Source: Spartinivicinus ruber
Lineage (GTDB): Bacteria > Pseudomonadota > Gammaproteobacteria > Pseudomonadales > Zooshikellaceae
Direction: 5' to 3'
NCBI RefSeq assembly: GCF_011009015.1
Contig: NZ_CP048878.1
Span: 4,618,354 to 4,682,353 of the forward strand
Length of the DNA stretch: 64,000 nt
Under the pieces are notes generated by a model. That model made no database searches, was not told where the DNA came from, and worked only from the letters and a program-made list of their open reading frames with translations. Shown here piece by piece: positions 16,614-26,749 of this stretch. The position numbers and the translations under genes were made by a program. How positions within the stretch are numbered: position 1 is the stretch's first letter; every line of letters begins with the position of its first letter.

Positions 16614-19052
16614 TTATTTTTTATCTAGTTTAATACTATCCACATAAAAATTAACTTTAGGCTCAGGACCAATAATATATAGCTCAGCTGCTTTCAATTG
16701 CCCTTTTGGCTGTAATTTAAAGTCCGCAGCAACCTGATACCATTTATTTCCTATTGGTAACAGCATATTATGGATTCGCTGCCAGTGATAACCTTCATCG
16801 TCTACATAAAACAGCTGTACGTCCAGCATTTGACTGGCTTTGGCTTCATCTCCCAAACTTGCTGATAAAGAGAATTTATAGTCCGTATTAGCTGTTAGCG
16901 TTTCCTTAACTGGCAGTGATAAACCGGCATACCAATGGCCCCTTTCAGTAACCTGAGCACTCCACTGGCCTTGCTGACTCATTTTATCAGTTCGTTCCAG
17001 CTTGCCCATTTTGAAAGCAGACTGCCACCCATGCAAGTCGTCTTCAAAGTTATGCTCAAATACCTTGTTATCATCAGGTTTCGGATCAGGGTCTGGGTTC
17101 GGAGTATCATTTATAGGTGTAATTTTTACCTCATCTATCAATAGATCTTTATCTGCCTTTGGGCCAAATAAAACAATATAGGCGTCGGTTACTTTACCTA
17201 ATGCATTTACCTTAAATTGCTTTTTCAACTCTTTAACATTTTCATCCACTTGATTAATAGCTAAATATTGATAGTAGTAGGCACCTAACTCATTTTTCAA
17301 CAGTAAGGTCACCATGGCTAAATCTTTATCAGCCCCTTTTGGTAACTTCACTTTAGCCGTAAATACATATTCTTTATTTTCAGCTAATGGTTGTGCCAGT
17401 TTTTGTAGTGTCCCATCATAATACTGTTTACGGTCAGTCACTTTTAACCAATTATCCAAGCCACAATCTTTTTTCATTTGCTCGATAGCATGCTTGATAG
17501 ATTTGGTATAAAAGCGTTTCCAGGGTGTTAACTGATTAAAGTCAGGCTCTCTAACCAGATTACCTTTCAACAAGTCTGGCTTTTTACACATAGTGTCGGG
17601 TTTTGGATCTGGCTTAGGATCGGGTTTTGGATCCGGCTTAGGATCGGGTTTTGGGTCCGGCTTAGGATCGGGTTTTGGATCCGGCTTAGGATCGGGTTTT
17701 GGGTCCGGCTTAGGATCGGGTTTTGGGTCCGGCTTCGGATCCGGCTTAGGATCTGGTTTAGGATCTGGTTTAGGATCTGGTTTAGGATCAGGTTTTGGGT
17801 CCGGCTTAGGATCAGGTATAGGGTTATTAATATCATCAGGAAAAGGAATGGTGTGCTTGCGTTTGCTAGACATTTCCGCTGCACGTTCTTTCCACAAGCG
17901 AATTAGGTTTGCAGTAGTTTTATCACCCAGGGATAAACCATTAGCATCTTTAATATCGGGGTTTGAATAAAAATTGGAAGAATTACCACACATATGGGTG
18001 CGGGTTTTTCCATTATTATAACCAAACGCATATGGCCATTTTTTCGCCTTATCCGCCTCATAGCAGTGCCAGCCACCAACATTATGGCCTACCTCATGAC
18101 GCCAAGCATTAGGCCAGGGAGCTCCTACCACCTGAGTATAACCAGTTACCCCAGCCCAACCTGCAGCACTATTTGGAGCATTAGTTGGCATCTGCACAAC
18201 CCCCACTAAGTCAGGGGCAAATTTTTCCACATCAGCCGCAAACCATTTTTCAACTTTACCTAATACATCGCCAATAATACCTGGATTCTGTGAAGTAAAA
18301 CCAATACCCACTAGCCGAAGTCGTATATTGTTAACTCCGGAGTTTTTTAACCCACTATTTACAGAAGCCACATACTTTTCTGCCTCGGCTTTTGGATCAC
18401 CTACTTTTTTTGCTGCCTGATGAGAAAATCCAAGGTATACATCAATAATATAATTACCTTTTTTATCAGTTTCACCTTTAGCTGTTTTATCCTTATCATT
18501 AAGCTTAGTCACTTGCCAGTTTTCTGCAGGTATTACATGCTGATCTAATATTTCAGGCATTCGCTGTTTAATAATAGTGTATCGACCATTCTCATTCGGC
18601 TGCACCAAATAGCTATCATATTCAGTTTCAATTAAACCAGTTACCTTGTTGGTATCGTGGTTAATTGTGAAAATGACATTACTATAATTTTTAATATGAT
18701 CAAAACCACTATCAAACACATATCCATAAATAATTTCTACGTTATTAGTAGTCGACTGTTCCCTCCGTTTTACCTGTAGATTAAATGATTCCCCTAAAAA
18801 TAAATTTAGGGTTGTTTGCTCTGGGAAAACTATTTTTCCATCAATCACTTCAAGTTGTAGATCTACTTCACGTTGATCCTGTATATATTCTGCTTCAGCC
18901 TTAGAAATAGAGTTTTGTTGTTGATAGTTATCATTAACTGGTGAAAATAAGGCTTCAGCTGCTGATAAACTCATAGCAGTGACTGCTGCTTGTGAAACCA
19001 AAGCTGCCGAAAGCAGCATAGTGACGGATGATTTTTTACTTTTTAGTCTCAT
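16614..19052 (-). CDS. Secreted metzincin metalloprotease with KPDP linker and two C-terminal binding modules
   Basis: From the ATG at 19052 the product is 812 residues. It has a signal peptide ([20 protein letters not shown]) and an N-terminal propeptide-like region. The catalytic domain has the long zinc motif [11 protein letters not shown] near residues 319-329, the HExxHxxGxxH form of metzincins. [11 protein letters not shown] segment follows where the Met-turn should lie. A linker of about 18 PDPK units (about 405-490) precedes two CBM_4_9/CenC-like beta-sandwich domains, each starting around LVREPDFN and [14 protein letters not shown]. Secreted proteases of this layout usually attack extracellular protein or matrix polymers. 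The open frame extends upstream to 19127, but the hydrophobic signal fits a start at 19052 or 19067. Confidence 0.82.
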   Translation of the reverse strand: MRLKSKKSSVTMLLSAALVSQAAVTAMSLSAAEALFSPVNDNYQQQNSISKAEAEYIQDQREVDLQLEVIDGKIVFPEQTTLNLFLGESFNLQVKRREQSTTNNVEIIYGYVFDSGFDHIKNYSNVIFTINHDTNKVTGLIETEYDSYLVQPNENGRYTIIKQRMPEILDQHVIPAENWQVTKLNDKDKTAKGETDKKGNYIIDVYLGFSHQAAKKVGDPKAEAEKYVASVNSGLKNSGVNNIRLRLVGIGFTSQNPGIIGDVLGKVEKWFAADVEKFAPDLVGVVQMPTNAPNSAAGWAGVTGYTQVVGAPWPNAWRHEVGHNVGGWHCYEADKAKKWPYAFGYNNGKTRTHMCGNSSNFYSNPDIKDANGLSLGDKTTANLIRLWKERAAEMSSKRKHTIPFPDDINNPIPDPKPDPKPDPKPDPKPDPKPDPKPDPKPDPKPDPKPDPKPDPKPDPKPDPKPDPKPDPKPDPKPDPKPDPKPDTMCKKPDLLKGNLVREPDFNQLTPWKRFYTKSIKHAIEQMKKDCGLDNWLKVTDRKQYYDGTLQKLAQPLAENKEYVFTAKVKLPKGADKDLAMVTLLLKNELGAYYYQYLAINQVDENVKELKKQFKVNALGKVTDAYIVLFGPKADKDLLIDEVKITPINDTPNPDPDPKPDDNKVFEHNFEDDLHGWQSAFKMGKLERTDKMSQQGQWSAQVTERGHWYAGLSLPVKETLTANTDYKFSLSASLGDEAKASQMLDVQLFYVDDEGYHWQRIHNMLLPIGNKWYQVAADFKLQPKGQLKAAELYIIGPEPKVNFYVDSIKLDKK
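17596..17820 (-). repeat. Tandem 12-bp/24-bp repeat coding for the PDPK linker
   Basis: Alternating six-base units of the type GGATCC/GGATCG and GGCTTA/GGTTTT repeat without interruption for about 225 bases inside the protease gene. Each 12 bases encode Pro-Asp-Pro-Lys. A 24-base higher-order period is visible in much of it. Such an array can expand or contract by slippage without a frameshift. Confidence 0.9.
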
Positions 19053-19277
19053 CGTTGCTTCGCTCATGCATAGGGTCATAGAACAACCATACCCTAACGA
19101 AGCAGACGTCAATTCATCGAGAAACAAACCACAGATGATAGAAGAAATTTAATACTTGTAACCAAGTATATTCATTTATAAAGCAATTAATCAGCAATTA
19201 CTAAAACCTTGCCTAACTGCAATATGATATATTCAGGGTTTTGAATACTCACTCCCATAAAACGAGAATTTTAACAG

Positions 19278-19532
19278 TTAATTTAATACCTCATTAATTA
19301 ATTCCCGAGCTCGATCAAATATCCCTCCCTTCAGGCCTTCCTGATCGAGAAACTGTTTTAATTTTTCTGCTTCCTGTTTAGCTTTTTCCTCATTACTGGA
19401 TGCACGGGCACTCTCTATTCTGCCCATCATGTGACTAACCTCAACTGCAACCTGGGACTTCCCAGCCCCTTTTAATAAAGTCACCATCATTGCCAACAAC
19501 AATAATAACAGTGCAACCACCAGCCAAATCAT
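19278..19532 (-). CDS. Small membrane-anchored helical protein of unknown function
   Basis: The 84-residue product has one N-terminal membrane helix (IWLVVALLLLLLAMMVTLL) followed by a charged amphipathic helix rich in Glu, Lys and Ala. A C-terminal segment FDRARELINEVLN ends it. AGGAGGGTTG directly before the ATG at 19532 is the strongest ribosome site nearby and fixes the start. No family is recognised. It lies between the metalloprotease and the type I exporter on the same strand. Confidence 0.65.
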   Translation of the reverse strand: MIWLVVALLLLLLAMMVTLLKGAGKSQVAVEVSHMMGRIESARASSNEEKAKQEAEKLKQFLDQEGLKGGIFDRARELINEVLN

Positions 19533-19699
19533 CAACCCTCCTGTTTATTCGAAGCTGCCGCAAAAACTAGCAGATATGGAAGTAATACTGTCGAGTATAG
19601 CTGAGAAAATAGCAAGGATGGCAGGTAAGGGTGTTAAGTGAAAGGATTACAAGCCGCTCTGTTTAGAACGGCCTGGCTCTAGCTACTTTTATCAGCTGA

Positions 19700-21925
19700 T
19701 TAGAACTTAAATGAGGCATTCAAACCAAAAGCAGTAGGGCTAGATACTGGTGCTTTTGGTACGTTGGTTGTGGTTTGTAATTGCCATAGCTCAGCATAAT
19801 GCCCATTGGATTTCACTAGCTCACTATGAGTCCCTTGTTCAGCTATTTCGCCTTTATCTAACACAATAATATTGTCACAGTGCTGCAATGCATTGAGTCG
19901 ATGGGCAATAACGATCACCGTACGCCCCTTTGCTATAGCCGGCATGTTTTGTAAGATCGTTTGTTCCGACTCATAATCTAGGGCACTGGTAGCTTCATCC
20001 ATAATCAGTATTTTAGGATTATTAATTAATGCCCGAGCAATTGCCACTCGTTGTCTCTGTCCACCGGATAAATTACCACCACGTTCACCTACAGGGGTAT
20101 CGTAACCCCCTTGTAATTCACCAATAAATTCATGAGCACCGGCTAATGTGGCCGCTTTAATCATGTCTTCTTCAGTAGCAGATGGCTTACTAATAACAAT
20201 ATTTTCCCGGATGGTACCATTAAATAGAAAACTTTCCTGAAGTACTACACCAGTATTTTGTCTTAACAAAGCCGGATCAATTAAGGCTAAATCCATCCCA
20301 TCCACTAATACCTGGCCACTTTGCGGTACATACAAACGTTGCACTAGTTTAGTAATGGTACTTTTGCCTGAACCAGAGCGGCCAGTTAAACCAGTCATCT
20401 GACCAGCTTGTACAGTTAAATCAAGTCTTCTCAAGGCTTCAGGAGCATCGTCATGATAACGGAAAGTTACTTTACGCAACTCAATTTCACCTTCAATTGA
20501 TGGCTGTGAAGTTTTTCCAGCCTGAATATTATTTTCCGATGGATGATGCATAATATCACCCACCCGCCGCAGGGATATGGATGCCTGTTGAAACTCCTGC
20601 CAGACCTGAGCGAGCCGTAACACCGGCATAGTTACATGACCTGCTAACATATTAAAAGCCACTAACTCACCAACAGTTAATTTACCTTCCAACACCAACT
20701 TAACACCAAACCATAATAATAATGCTGAGAATAGTTTCTGAATTAAGCCTATTCCCTGCCCCGCAATATTACCCAATAACGAGGTACTAAAAGCGGATTT
20801 AACATAATTAGCTAGTTTTTCATCCCACTGTTTATTAAATTGCGGTTCAGTAGCCGAAGTTTTAATGGTTTCAATGCCAGTGACGGTTTCGGTTAGAAAC
20901 GCTGTATTCTCTGCATTTTTTTCATACTGCCGCTGTACTCGATTGCGCAAACTGGGAGTTATACATAGCCAAAAACCTGCATAAATGACAAATGAACCAA
21001 TCACTAACCAGGCTAATAATGGTGCATAACTAAACATCACCGCCATAAACACACCAACAAATAACAAGTCCAACACTAATGTAAGTGCCGTACCCGTCAT
21101 AAAACTGCGCACTTGGTCCATTTCCCGAATACGTGCAATTATTTCCCCGGTTTGACGGGTGCGAAAAAAAGCTAAGGGCAGTCCAATTAAATGTTGATAA
21201 ACATAACTGGTCAGCTCGGAGTTAACCCGGCTTGCCAAGTGGGAAAATACAATGGAGCGTACAAAGGTAAAAATAGGCTCAAACAGTGCCAAACTGAGCA
21301 TACCAATAGCCAATACATGCAAGCTGGATAGACCACGGCTTACCAGTACTTTATCGATGACAGTTTGAAACAGAAATGGTGTAACCAAAGCAAATAACTG
21401 CAAGAAAATCGAGACAATCATGACATCTCGAAACTGCTTGCGGTATTTTTTGATAAACTGCCAAAACCACTGAAAACCAAATGGCAGCTGGTTAACTTTA
21501 ACGGTTTCCGATTTATTCAGCAGCATGACCTGCAACTTTTCTGCTATCAGCAGGGCTTTAACACTGATATTAACTACTTGCTGTGTTTTGCCGTTATACA
21601 GCTGCCAGCTGGTTTCTTCAGCACCATTTTTTTCTAATACCCAATAATGGCCTTGCCAATATAAAATAGCAGGTACCGGGATTTTTTCTAATGCGGTTGC
21701 ATCTAGGGTTTGCCATTTAGATTTAAAGCCATAACGCCCTGCACAGCGAGAAATATCCAGCTCATCATAAGCCGCTTCATAATTACCATGACGATGCAAC
21801 AACTGTTGTGAATCAATGGCAATATCAAATAGCTGCCCCACTCTAACCAAACAATTGATAGCCGACTCAGTTTTGACTTGCTCTAATGCGGTATTTTCTT
21901 GATCTTGCACTTGTTCCTGCTGCAT
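19700..21925 (-). CDS. Type I secretion ABC transporter, second copy (RtxE-like)
   Basis: The 741-residue protein has a degenerate C39-like N-domain without the catalytic cysteine (about 15-130). A six-helix ABC exporter membrane domain (about 165-450) follows, then an ATPase with RSGSGKST, LSGGQRQRVAIAR and ILIMDEATSALD. This is the HlyB/RtxB architecture. It is third in an operon of ABC transporter, membrane-fusion protein and ABC transporter, the arrangement of Vibrio rtxB-rtxD-rtxE, where both ATPases are needed. All catalytic ATPase motifs are intact in both copies. The HlyD-like gene ends one base upstream. Confidence 0.9.
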   Translation of the reverse strand: MQQEQVQDQENTALEQVKTESAINCLVRVGQLFDIAIDSQQLLHRHGNYEAAYDELDISRCAGRYGFKSKWQTLDATALEKIPVPAILYWQGHYWVLEKNGAEETSWQLYNGKTQQVVNISVKALLIAEKLQVMLLNKSETVKVNQLPFGFQWFWQFIKKYRKQFRDVMIVSIFLQLFALVTPFLFQTVIDKVLVSRGLSSLHVLAIGMLSLALFEPIFTFVRSIVFSHLASRVNSELTSYVYQHLIGLPLAFFRTRQTGEIIARIREMDQVRSFMTGTALTLVLDLLFVGVFMAVMFSYAPLLAWLVIGSFVIYAGFWLCITPSLRNRVQRQYEKNAENTAFLTETVTGIETIKTSATEPQFNKQWDEKLANYVKSAFSTSLLGNIAGQGIGLIQKLFSALLLWFGVKLVLEGKLTVGELVAFNMLAGHVTMPVLRLAQVWQEFQQASISLRRVGDIMHHPSENNIQAGKTSQPSIEGEIELRKVTFRYHDDAPEALRRLDLTVQAGQMTGLTGRSGSGKSTITKLVQRLYVPQSGQVLVDGMDLALIDPALLRQNTGVVLQESFLFNGTIRENIVISKPSATEEDMIKAATLAGAHEFIGELQGGYDTPVGERGGNLSGGQRQRVAIARALINNPKILIMDEATSALDYESEQTILQNMPAIAKGRTVIVIAHRLNALQHCDNIIVLDKGEIAEQGTHSELVKSNGHYAELWQLQTTTNVPKAPVSSPTAFGLNASFKF

Positions 21926-21926
21926 C

Positions 21927-23318
21927 TTACCGCTCCTTTAATGCTTCTGACTGATACTCTTGCAGCGGGCTTAGCAAGTATTCAATCACCCGTCGCTCAC
22001 CGGTTTTAATCTCAGCCGTAATCGTCATCCCTGGCGCTAAATTAATGGCATGACCGTCAACCATAATTTGATCGGTTTCCATTTCGACCCTGGCAGGGAA
22101 AACCAATCCTAATTGCTCATTTTCCACCGCATCTCTAGAAACATTGCTGATAACACCACGAATAGTGCCGTATTTAGTATAAGGGAAACTATCAATTTTA
22201 ATTTCCACTTCCTGTCCTGGAATCACAAAGCCAACGTCTTTATTAAGCACTAACGCTTCAGCTTCTAATAGCGCATCTTCTGGCACCACCACCATCAGGG
22301 TTTGTGCCGGGCTGACTACCCCGCCAATGGTGTGTACGGCCAATTCCTGAACCACACCAGTAACCGGGGCTACCAGGGTTTGTAACCTGGCCCGCTCTTT
22401 TGCTTTAATTAACTCTTGCTGTGACTGGGAAATAGTTTTTTCTGCTTCTGACAGCTGCTGGCGCCATTGCCGTTCACGCTCAAATACCGCTTGGTTGCGT
22501 CGATCAATAATATTAACCGCAGCAGCTTTCAGCTCTAATAAACGGCTTTCTAATACCGCTAAATCACTTTCTAACTGCAGCTTTTCTTCTTCTAACTCAA
22601 GGTATTGAATTTTTGGAAAAGCATCTCTTTTAACCAGTGAATGTTGTGCTGACAAGCGCTTATTAATACTTTTTAATACTTTTTTACGGCTGGTTAATTC
22701 CGTTTGCGTGGAGCTTTGCTGTGCCTGGTTCTGTTTAATTTCACTGGCATAGGTTTTTTTAATAGCCTGCTTTTCTCCATATTGACTCATCATCAATTGC
22801 TCAGCTTCTTCAACCTGATTAGATAATGCATCTTTAGGGGGAATAAAATTCTGTTTCGGCTCATCACTTAATAATGCCCGCAATCGAGCTGCATCCAACT
22901 GAGCAAATAATAATTGTTCTTTTAAACGCTGAGTATCAGCCACAGCACCGGTAGGATTTAACTCAATTAACACATCACCTTTTTTAACACTTTGCCCATC
23001 CCGCACATGAATTGCAGAAATGACTGCAGTCTCTAATGGCTGAATGACTTTGGTCCGGCTGCTAACCATAATTTTACCAGTCGCACTGGCAATAATATCG
23101 ATGTGACCTAAACTCGCCCATAACACCGCTAGTAATAATAAACCACAAATACCCCAGGCAATTTTGCGGGATAATGGCGCAGGCGGTTTATCCGTTACTT
23201 CTAAATAAGCGGGCAAAAACTCATATTCATGCCGTTGCCGTTTAATCGGTTCAGGCTCATTTTTTAATTGTTGATAAGCCGCAGCGGCTGTTTTTAAATG
23301 ACTTCCCATACTACTCAT
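21927..23318 (-). CDS. HlyD-family type I secretion membrane-fusion protein (RtxD-like)
   Basis: The protein of about 463 residues has a short cytoplasmic N-terminus, one membrane helix (IAWGICGLLLLAVLWASLG) and a long coiled-coil hairpin rich in Gln, Glu and Lys. A lipoyl-like half-motif (VAPVTGVVQELAVHTIGGVV) precedes the beta-barrel C-domain. It bridges the inner-membrane ATPase and a TolC-type outer channel. No tolC gene is in the window. The gene sits tightly between the two ABC genes. The ATG at 23318, preceded by GGTGG, is preferred over the TTG at 23330. Confidence 0.9.
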   Translation of the reverse strand: MSSMGSHLKTAAAAYQQLKNEPEPIKRQRHEYEFLPAYLEVTDKPPAPLSRKIAWGICGLLLLAVLWASLGHIDIIASATGKIMVSSRTKVIQPLETAVISAIHVRDGQSVKKGDVLIELNPTGAVADTQRLKEQLLFAQLDAARLRALLSDEPKQNFIPPKDALSNQVEEAEQLMMSQYGEKQAIKKTYASEIKQNQAQQSSTQTELTSRKKVLKSINKRLSAQHSLVKRDAFPKIQYLELEEEKLQLESDLAVLESRLLELKAAAVNIIDRRNQAVFERERQWRQQLSEAEKTISQSQQELIKAKERARLQTLVAPVTGVVQELAVHTIGGVVSPAQTLMVVVPEDALLEAEALVLNKDVGFVIPGQEVEIKIDSFPYTKYGTIRGVISNVSRDAVENEQLGLVFPARVEMETDQIMVDGHAINLAPGMTITAEIKTGERRVIEYLLSPLQEYQSEALKER

Positions 23319-23330
23319 ATCACCACCCAA

Positions 23331-25466
23331 CTAAACTCGCTGCATTGACCATAATTTTGCATAACAACCATTGGTTGCCATTAACTCACTGTGACTACCC
23401 GCTTCCACTATCTGCCCTTTATCAACCGCAATGATTCGATCACAAGCTTTTACCGTTGATAAACGATGGGCAATGACTATCACTGTTCGCCCTTTACAGA
23501 TATCCACCATATTTTCTTGAATAACTGCCTGAGAAATATCATCAAGGGCACTGGTGGCCTCATCAAAAATTAAAATAGCGGGGTCATTTAATAAAGCTCG
23601 CGCTATCGCTACCCGCTGACGCTGACCACCAGATAATGAGGAGCCATTTTCAGCTAATACCGTGTCATAGCCGTCAGGCAGCTCAATAATAAATTCATGG
23701 GCACCAGCCAACTTGGCCGCATTCATCACTTGATCCATAGTCGCAGCAGGCTGGCTTAAAGCAATATTGTCCCGCACCGTGCGATTAAATAAATAATTCT
23801 CCTGTAGCACCACACCTATATGACTACGCATAGAGTTAGGATTTAACTGTCGGATATCCTGACCATCCAGTAACACTCGTCCACGCTCAGGTATATACAA
23901 CCGTTGGATCAATTTAGTTAAAGTGCTTTTACCAGAACCAGAAGGCCCTACCACGCCAATTAACTCACCTGGCTGAATGGTTAATGACATAGTATTAATC
24001 ACTGGTGGCAAGTCTGGGCGATAGCGGAAAGTAACATTATCAATATCAATACGCCCTTTTGGCTTTTCGAGTAATTGACTGCTTGTATTATTTTGCTCTG
24101 GCACGGTATTTAATACATCACCTAAACGATCAACAGAAACTCGCGCCTGAACAAACTGCTGCCATAATTCTGCTAAACGAATGACTGGTTGGCTAACGTG
24201 GTTGGCCATCATATTAAAGGCGATTAATTGGCCAATGGATAACTCTAAGTCAATGACCATTCTTGCACCAAACCACAACACCAATACCATGGTGACTTTT
24301 TGAATAATTTGCACACCCTGACTGGCTAATACTTGCAACCACTGCACTTGATAATTAGCCTTCACATAGTCGTGGGTTTGGCTTTCCCAGCGCCGTTGTA
24401 ATTGTGGCTCTAAGGATAAGCTTTTAACCGTTTCTACCCCACTGACAGTTTCAGTTAAAAAGGCATTATTAATCGCCCCACACTGGAACAGGTTTTCAAT
24501 ACGCTTTTGTAAAGGGTTAGTAATTAATACCGAAAGGCCAATATAGAGGGGAACTGAAAGTAGCACTAAAGTAGCCAAAAAGAACGAGTAATAATACATT
24601 ACCGCAAAAAAGACTACGGTAAAGGTTAAGTCTACTAATAAGGTTAACCCTGCCCCAGTAATAAATTCGCGAATGGTATCCAACTCCCGAATCCGCATCA
24701 CTGTCACCCCGACACTACGGGATTTAAAATAAATTAATGGTAAATTTAATAAGTGCTTAAATAACTGGCTGCCTAATTGCGCATCAATACGGGTTGTGGT
24801 GTGAGCAAATAAATATTCTCGCAGCCCTTTTAGTACAATTTCAAATACTGCGACAATCACTAACACAATCACCAGTACATCTAGAGTCGATAAAGCTTGA
24901 TGCACTAGTACTTTATCCATCACCACCTGAAAAAATAACGGCGAAACCAAGGCTACCACTTGCAGAAAAAAGGCGGCGATAATAACTTCTTTTAACAACT
25001 TTCGATGGCGAATAAATTCAGGAATAAACCAGCTGATATCAAACTTACGCTTGGAGCCATCAGCAACCAACTTGCTTGACACCGCTATGATCTGACCTTG
25101 CCACAACTCTTGTAGTTCGGTTATTTCCAATACTTCAGGGCGACCTACTGATGGCCGCTGTATCAGTGCTTGCTTGTCATTCAATTTAAGTAATAAACAA
25201 TATTCACCCGCAGAAGACAAAAATAACAAAGGCAATTCTAGCCCTGCTATTTTTTCAGCTTTAGCAGTCTTTAATTTAATACTTAATTGCAACTGTCGTG
25301 CAAACTGCTTGGTTGCTTGTTTGATTGGCAACTCAGCTAACTTTTCTAGTTGAGCTTCATACTGCTTTGGGTCTTGAACCGCTTGCAATAACACCGAAAT
25401 TGTCAGCATGCCTTGCAAGGCAGTAAGCGTGGTTTGATTAGCTTCAGCTTCAGGCTGATACTTCAT
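23331..25466 (-). CDS. Type I secretion ABC transporter, first copy (RtxB-like)
   Basis: The protein of about 711 residues has a C39-like N-domain lacking the protease cysteine, which fits exporters of RTX proteins rather than of leader-peptide bacteriocins. A membrane domain and an ATPase with GPSGSGKST, LSGGQRQRVAIAR and ILIFDEATSALD follow. It is the first gene of the operon. The ATG at 25466 is preferred over a TTG six codons upstream. The upstream region up to 26006 is shared with the divergent moa operon. No RTX-repeat substrate is encoded nearby. Confidence 0.9.
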   Translation of the reverse strand: MKYQPEAEANQTTLTALQGMLTISVLLQAVQDPKQYEAQLEKLAELPIKQATKQFARQLQLSIKLKTAKAEKIAGLELPLLFLSSAGEYCLLLKLNDKQALIQRPSVGRPEVLEITELQELWQGQIIAVSSKLVADGSKRKFDISWFIPEFIRHRKLLKEVIIAAFFLQVVALVSPLFFQVVMDKVLVHQALSTLDVLVIVLVIVAVFEIVLKGLREYLFAHTTTRIDAQLGSQLFKHLLNLPLIYFKSRSVGVTVMRIRELDTIREFITGAGLTLLVDLTFTVVFFAVMYYYSFFLATLVLLSVPLYIGLSVLITNPLQKRIENLFQCGAINNAFLTETVSGVETVKSLSLEPQLQRRWESQTHDYVKANYQVQWLQVLASQGVQIIQKVTMVLVLWFGARMVIDLELSIGQLIAFNMMANHVSQPVIRLAELWQQFVQARVSVDRLGDVLNTVPEQNNTSSQLLEKPKGRIDIDNVTFRYRPDLPPVINTMSLTIQPGELIGVVGPSGSGKSTLTKLIQRLYIPERGRVLLDGQDIRQLNPNSMRSHIGVVLQENYLFNRTVRDNIALSQPAATMDQVMNAAKLAGAHEFIIELPDGYDTVLAENGSSLSGGQRQRVAIARALLNDPAILIFDEATSALDDISQAVIQENMVDICKGRTVIVIAHRLSTVKACDRIIAVDKGQIVEAGSHSELMATNGCYAKLWSMQRV

Positions 25467-26006
25467 TCGACTACTCTTAAACAACTTAATAATACTTAAA
25501 AACTGATTTCGCTTAGGCTATAGAAAAGTTCGCTAAAGCGTATTGCAAAAAAAGCTTTTTCTTTACAATACACTCTACCCATGCTGTACAAAAAACAATC
25601 AAAAAGCTGGCATATATGACCACAGTCAAACCAAAAACACAAACTAAAACACAGTTCAGACCTTGTTAGAGATCACATTTCGATCAATCGACCAACTAAA
25701 AACTATTTAACTGGAAGTTTATGCAGATTTTTTACTTAAAAGTCAAAAGTTTACAAAGCCTACCTGTAGTGATTGGTGAATATTGTTGATAACTGTAATG
25801 TATCCACCCGACTAAAAAGCCTTAACCATTCAAGTAAGTAATCGCTATAACTCGTAATACAAATCAGACCACCTTGAGCGGAGTCATTGCAAGAACAAGA
25901 ATAAGAATCACCTAAAAAGCTACGATTCATTACTGCTTCTCTTGCAGCCTGGGTTCCGCTGTATTAAAACAGGCTCAATAGCCAATGTATTTAAGAAGTT
26001 ATCCTT
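25467..26006. other. Divergent intergenic region between the exporter and moaC
   Basis: This 540-base stretch carries the exporter promoter on its left side and the structured leader of moaC at its right end (25877-25983). The middle is AT-rich with no open frame of note. Confidence 0.5.
25877..25983 (+). promoter_or_regulatory. Structured leader of moaCDE, candidate molybdenum-cofactor riboswitch
   Basis: AGCGGA (25877-25882) pairs with TCCGCT (25955-25960). Inside it TTGCAAG (25887-25893) pairs with CTTGCAG (25941-25947), one G-U pair included. A third hairpin, GGCT-CAAT-AGCC (25972-25983), follows, and moaC starts 23 bases later. A nested long-range fold this close to a moa start suggests cofactor-responsive control like the Moco RNA motif, but the consensus was not matched base by base. 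Confidence 0.45.
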
Positions 26007-26504
26007 ATGGAAAAACCGAACCAAGCACTGACCCATATTGACCAACAGGGCAACGCCCAAATGGTTGATGTAACGGATAAGCCACCCACCCACCGGCTAG
26101 CCCGAGCGCAATCTGTTATCACCATGCAGCCTGCAACCCTGGAAATGATTATGGCTGGCACTCACAAAAAAGGAGATGTACTGGCAGTGGCCCGGATAGC
26201 AGGGATTCAGGCGGCCAAACGCTGCTCTGATATTATTCCCCTGTGCCACCCCTTGATGCTGACCAGTGTCAATGTGCAACTATTGCCAGAACCTGAGCAG
26301 CAGCAAGTACGGGTTATTGCTGAGTGCAAAGTCACTGGTCAAACCGGCGTAGAAATGGAAGCACTCACCGCTGCTTCAGCTGCCACATTGACTCTATATG
26401 ACATGTGTAAAGCTGTGGATAGAGGGATGGTTATTCAAGAGACCAAGCTTCTCGAAAAACAAGGTGGCCGCAGTGGTCATTGGCAAGCGGAGGAGTCTCA
26501 ATGA
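26007..26504 (+). CDS. moaC: Cyclic pyranopterin monophosphate synthase MoaC
   Basis: The 165-residue protein has the MoaC signature: [17 protein letters not shown] near residue 20, [30 protein letters not shown], and [12 protein letters not shown] with YDMCKA. It converts the MoaA product to cyclic pyranopterin monophosphate in molybdopterin synthesis. The moaD ATG overlaps its stop (ATGA at 26501-26504). moaA is not in this window, so the first step is encoded elsewhere. Confidence 0.96.
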   Translation: MEKPNQALTHIDQQGNAQMVDVTDKPPTHRLARAQSVITMQPATLEMIMAGTHKKGDVLAVARIAGIQAAKRCSDIIPLCHPLMLTSVNVQLLPEPEQQQVRVIAECKVTGQTGVEMEALTAASAATLTLYDMCKAVDRGMVIQETKLLEKQGGRSGHWQAEESQ

Positions 26505-26746
26505 TTAAAGTACTATTTTTTGGTCGTCTGAGAGAACAGTTAGCAATGGATGCAATCGAATTAACTGACGAAGCCCAGTCATTAACTGCCATTATCGAGC
26601 AACTAAAGCTGCGCGGCGACAACTGGCAAAAAGCCCTCTCCAATCCCAACCTTAAAGCTGCCGTCAACCAAACCATGGTGCCATTTAGTAGCCCAGTAAA
26701 AGCCGGCGATGAAGTGGCATTCTTTCCGCCAGTGACAGGAGGCTGA
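26501..26746 (+). CDS. moaD: Molybdopterin synthase sulfur-carrier subunit MoaD
   Basis: The 81-residue ubiquitin-fold protein begins [12 protein letters not shown] and ends in the obligatory Gly-Gly (PPVTGG), which carries the thiocarboxylate that donates sulfur to the pterin. The start at 26501 overlaps the moaC stop. An in-frame start at 26480 would add seven residues not typical of the family. moaE begins four bases after the stop. Confidence 0.95.
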   Translation: MIKVLFFGRLREQLAMDAIELTDEAQSLTAIIEQLKLRGDNWQKALSNPNLKAAVNQTMVPFSSPVKAGDEVAFFPPVTGG

Positions 26747-26749
26747 TTA

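Noticed and set aside
17596..17820. Repeat array considered as a CRISPR
   Set aside because: Units are 12-24 bases, contiguous, without unique spacers, and encode PDPK in frame. No cas genes are near.
17567..17884. Minus-strand frame rich in Asn-Pro-Ile-Leu repeats
   Set aside because: It is the same linker array read in another frame, with no start signal.
17593..17970. Plus-strand frame of Gly-Ser-Gly/Phe-Gly repeats
   Set aside because: It is the antisense reading of the PDPK linker array in the metalloprotease gene. The repeat keeps all frames open.
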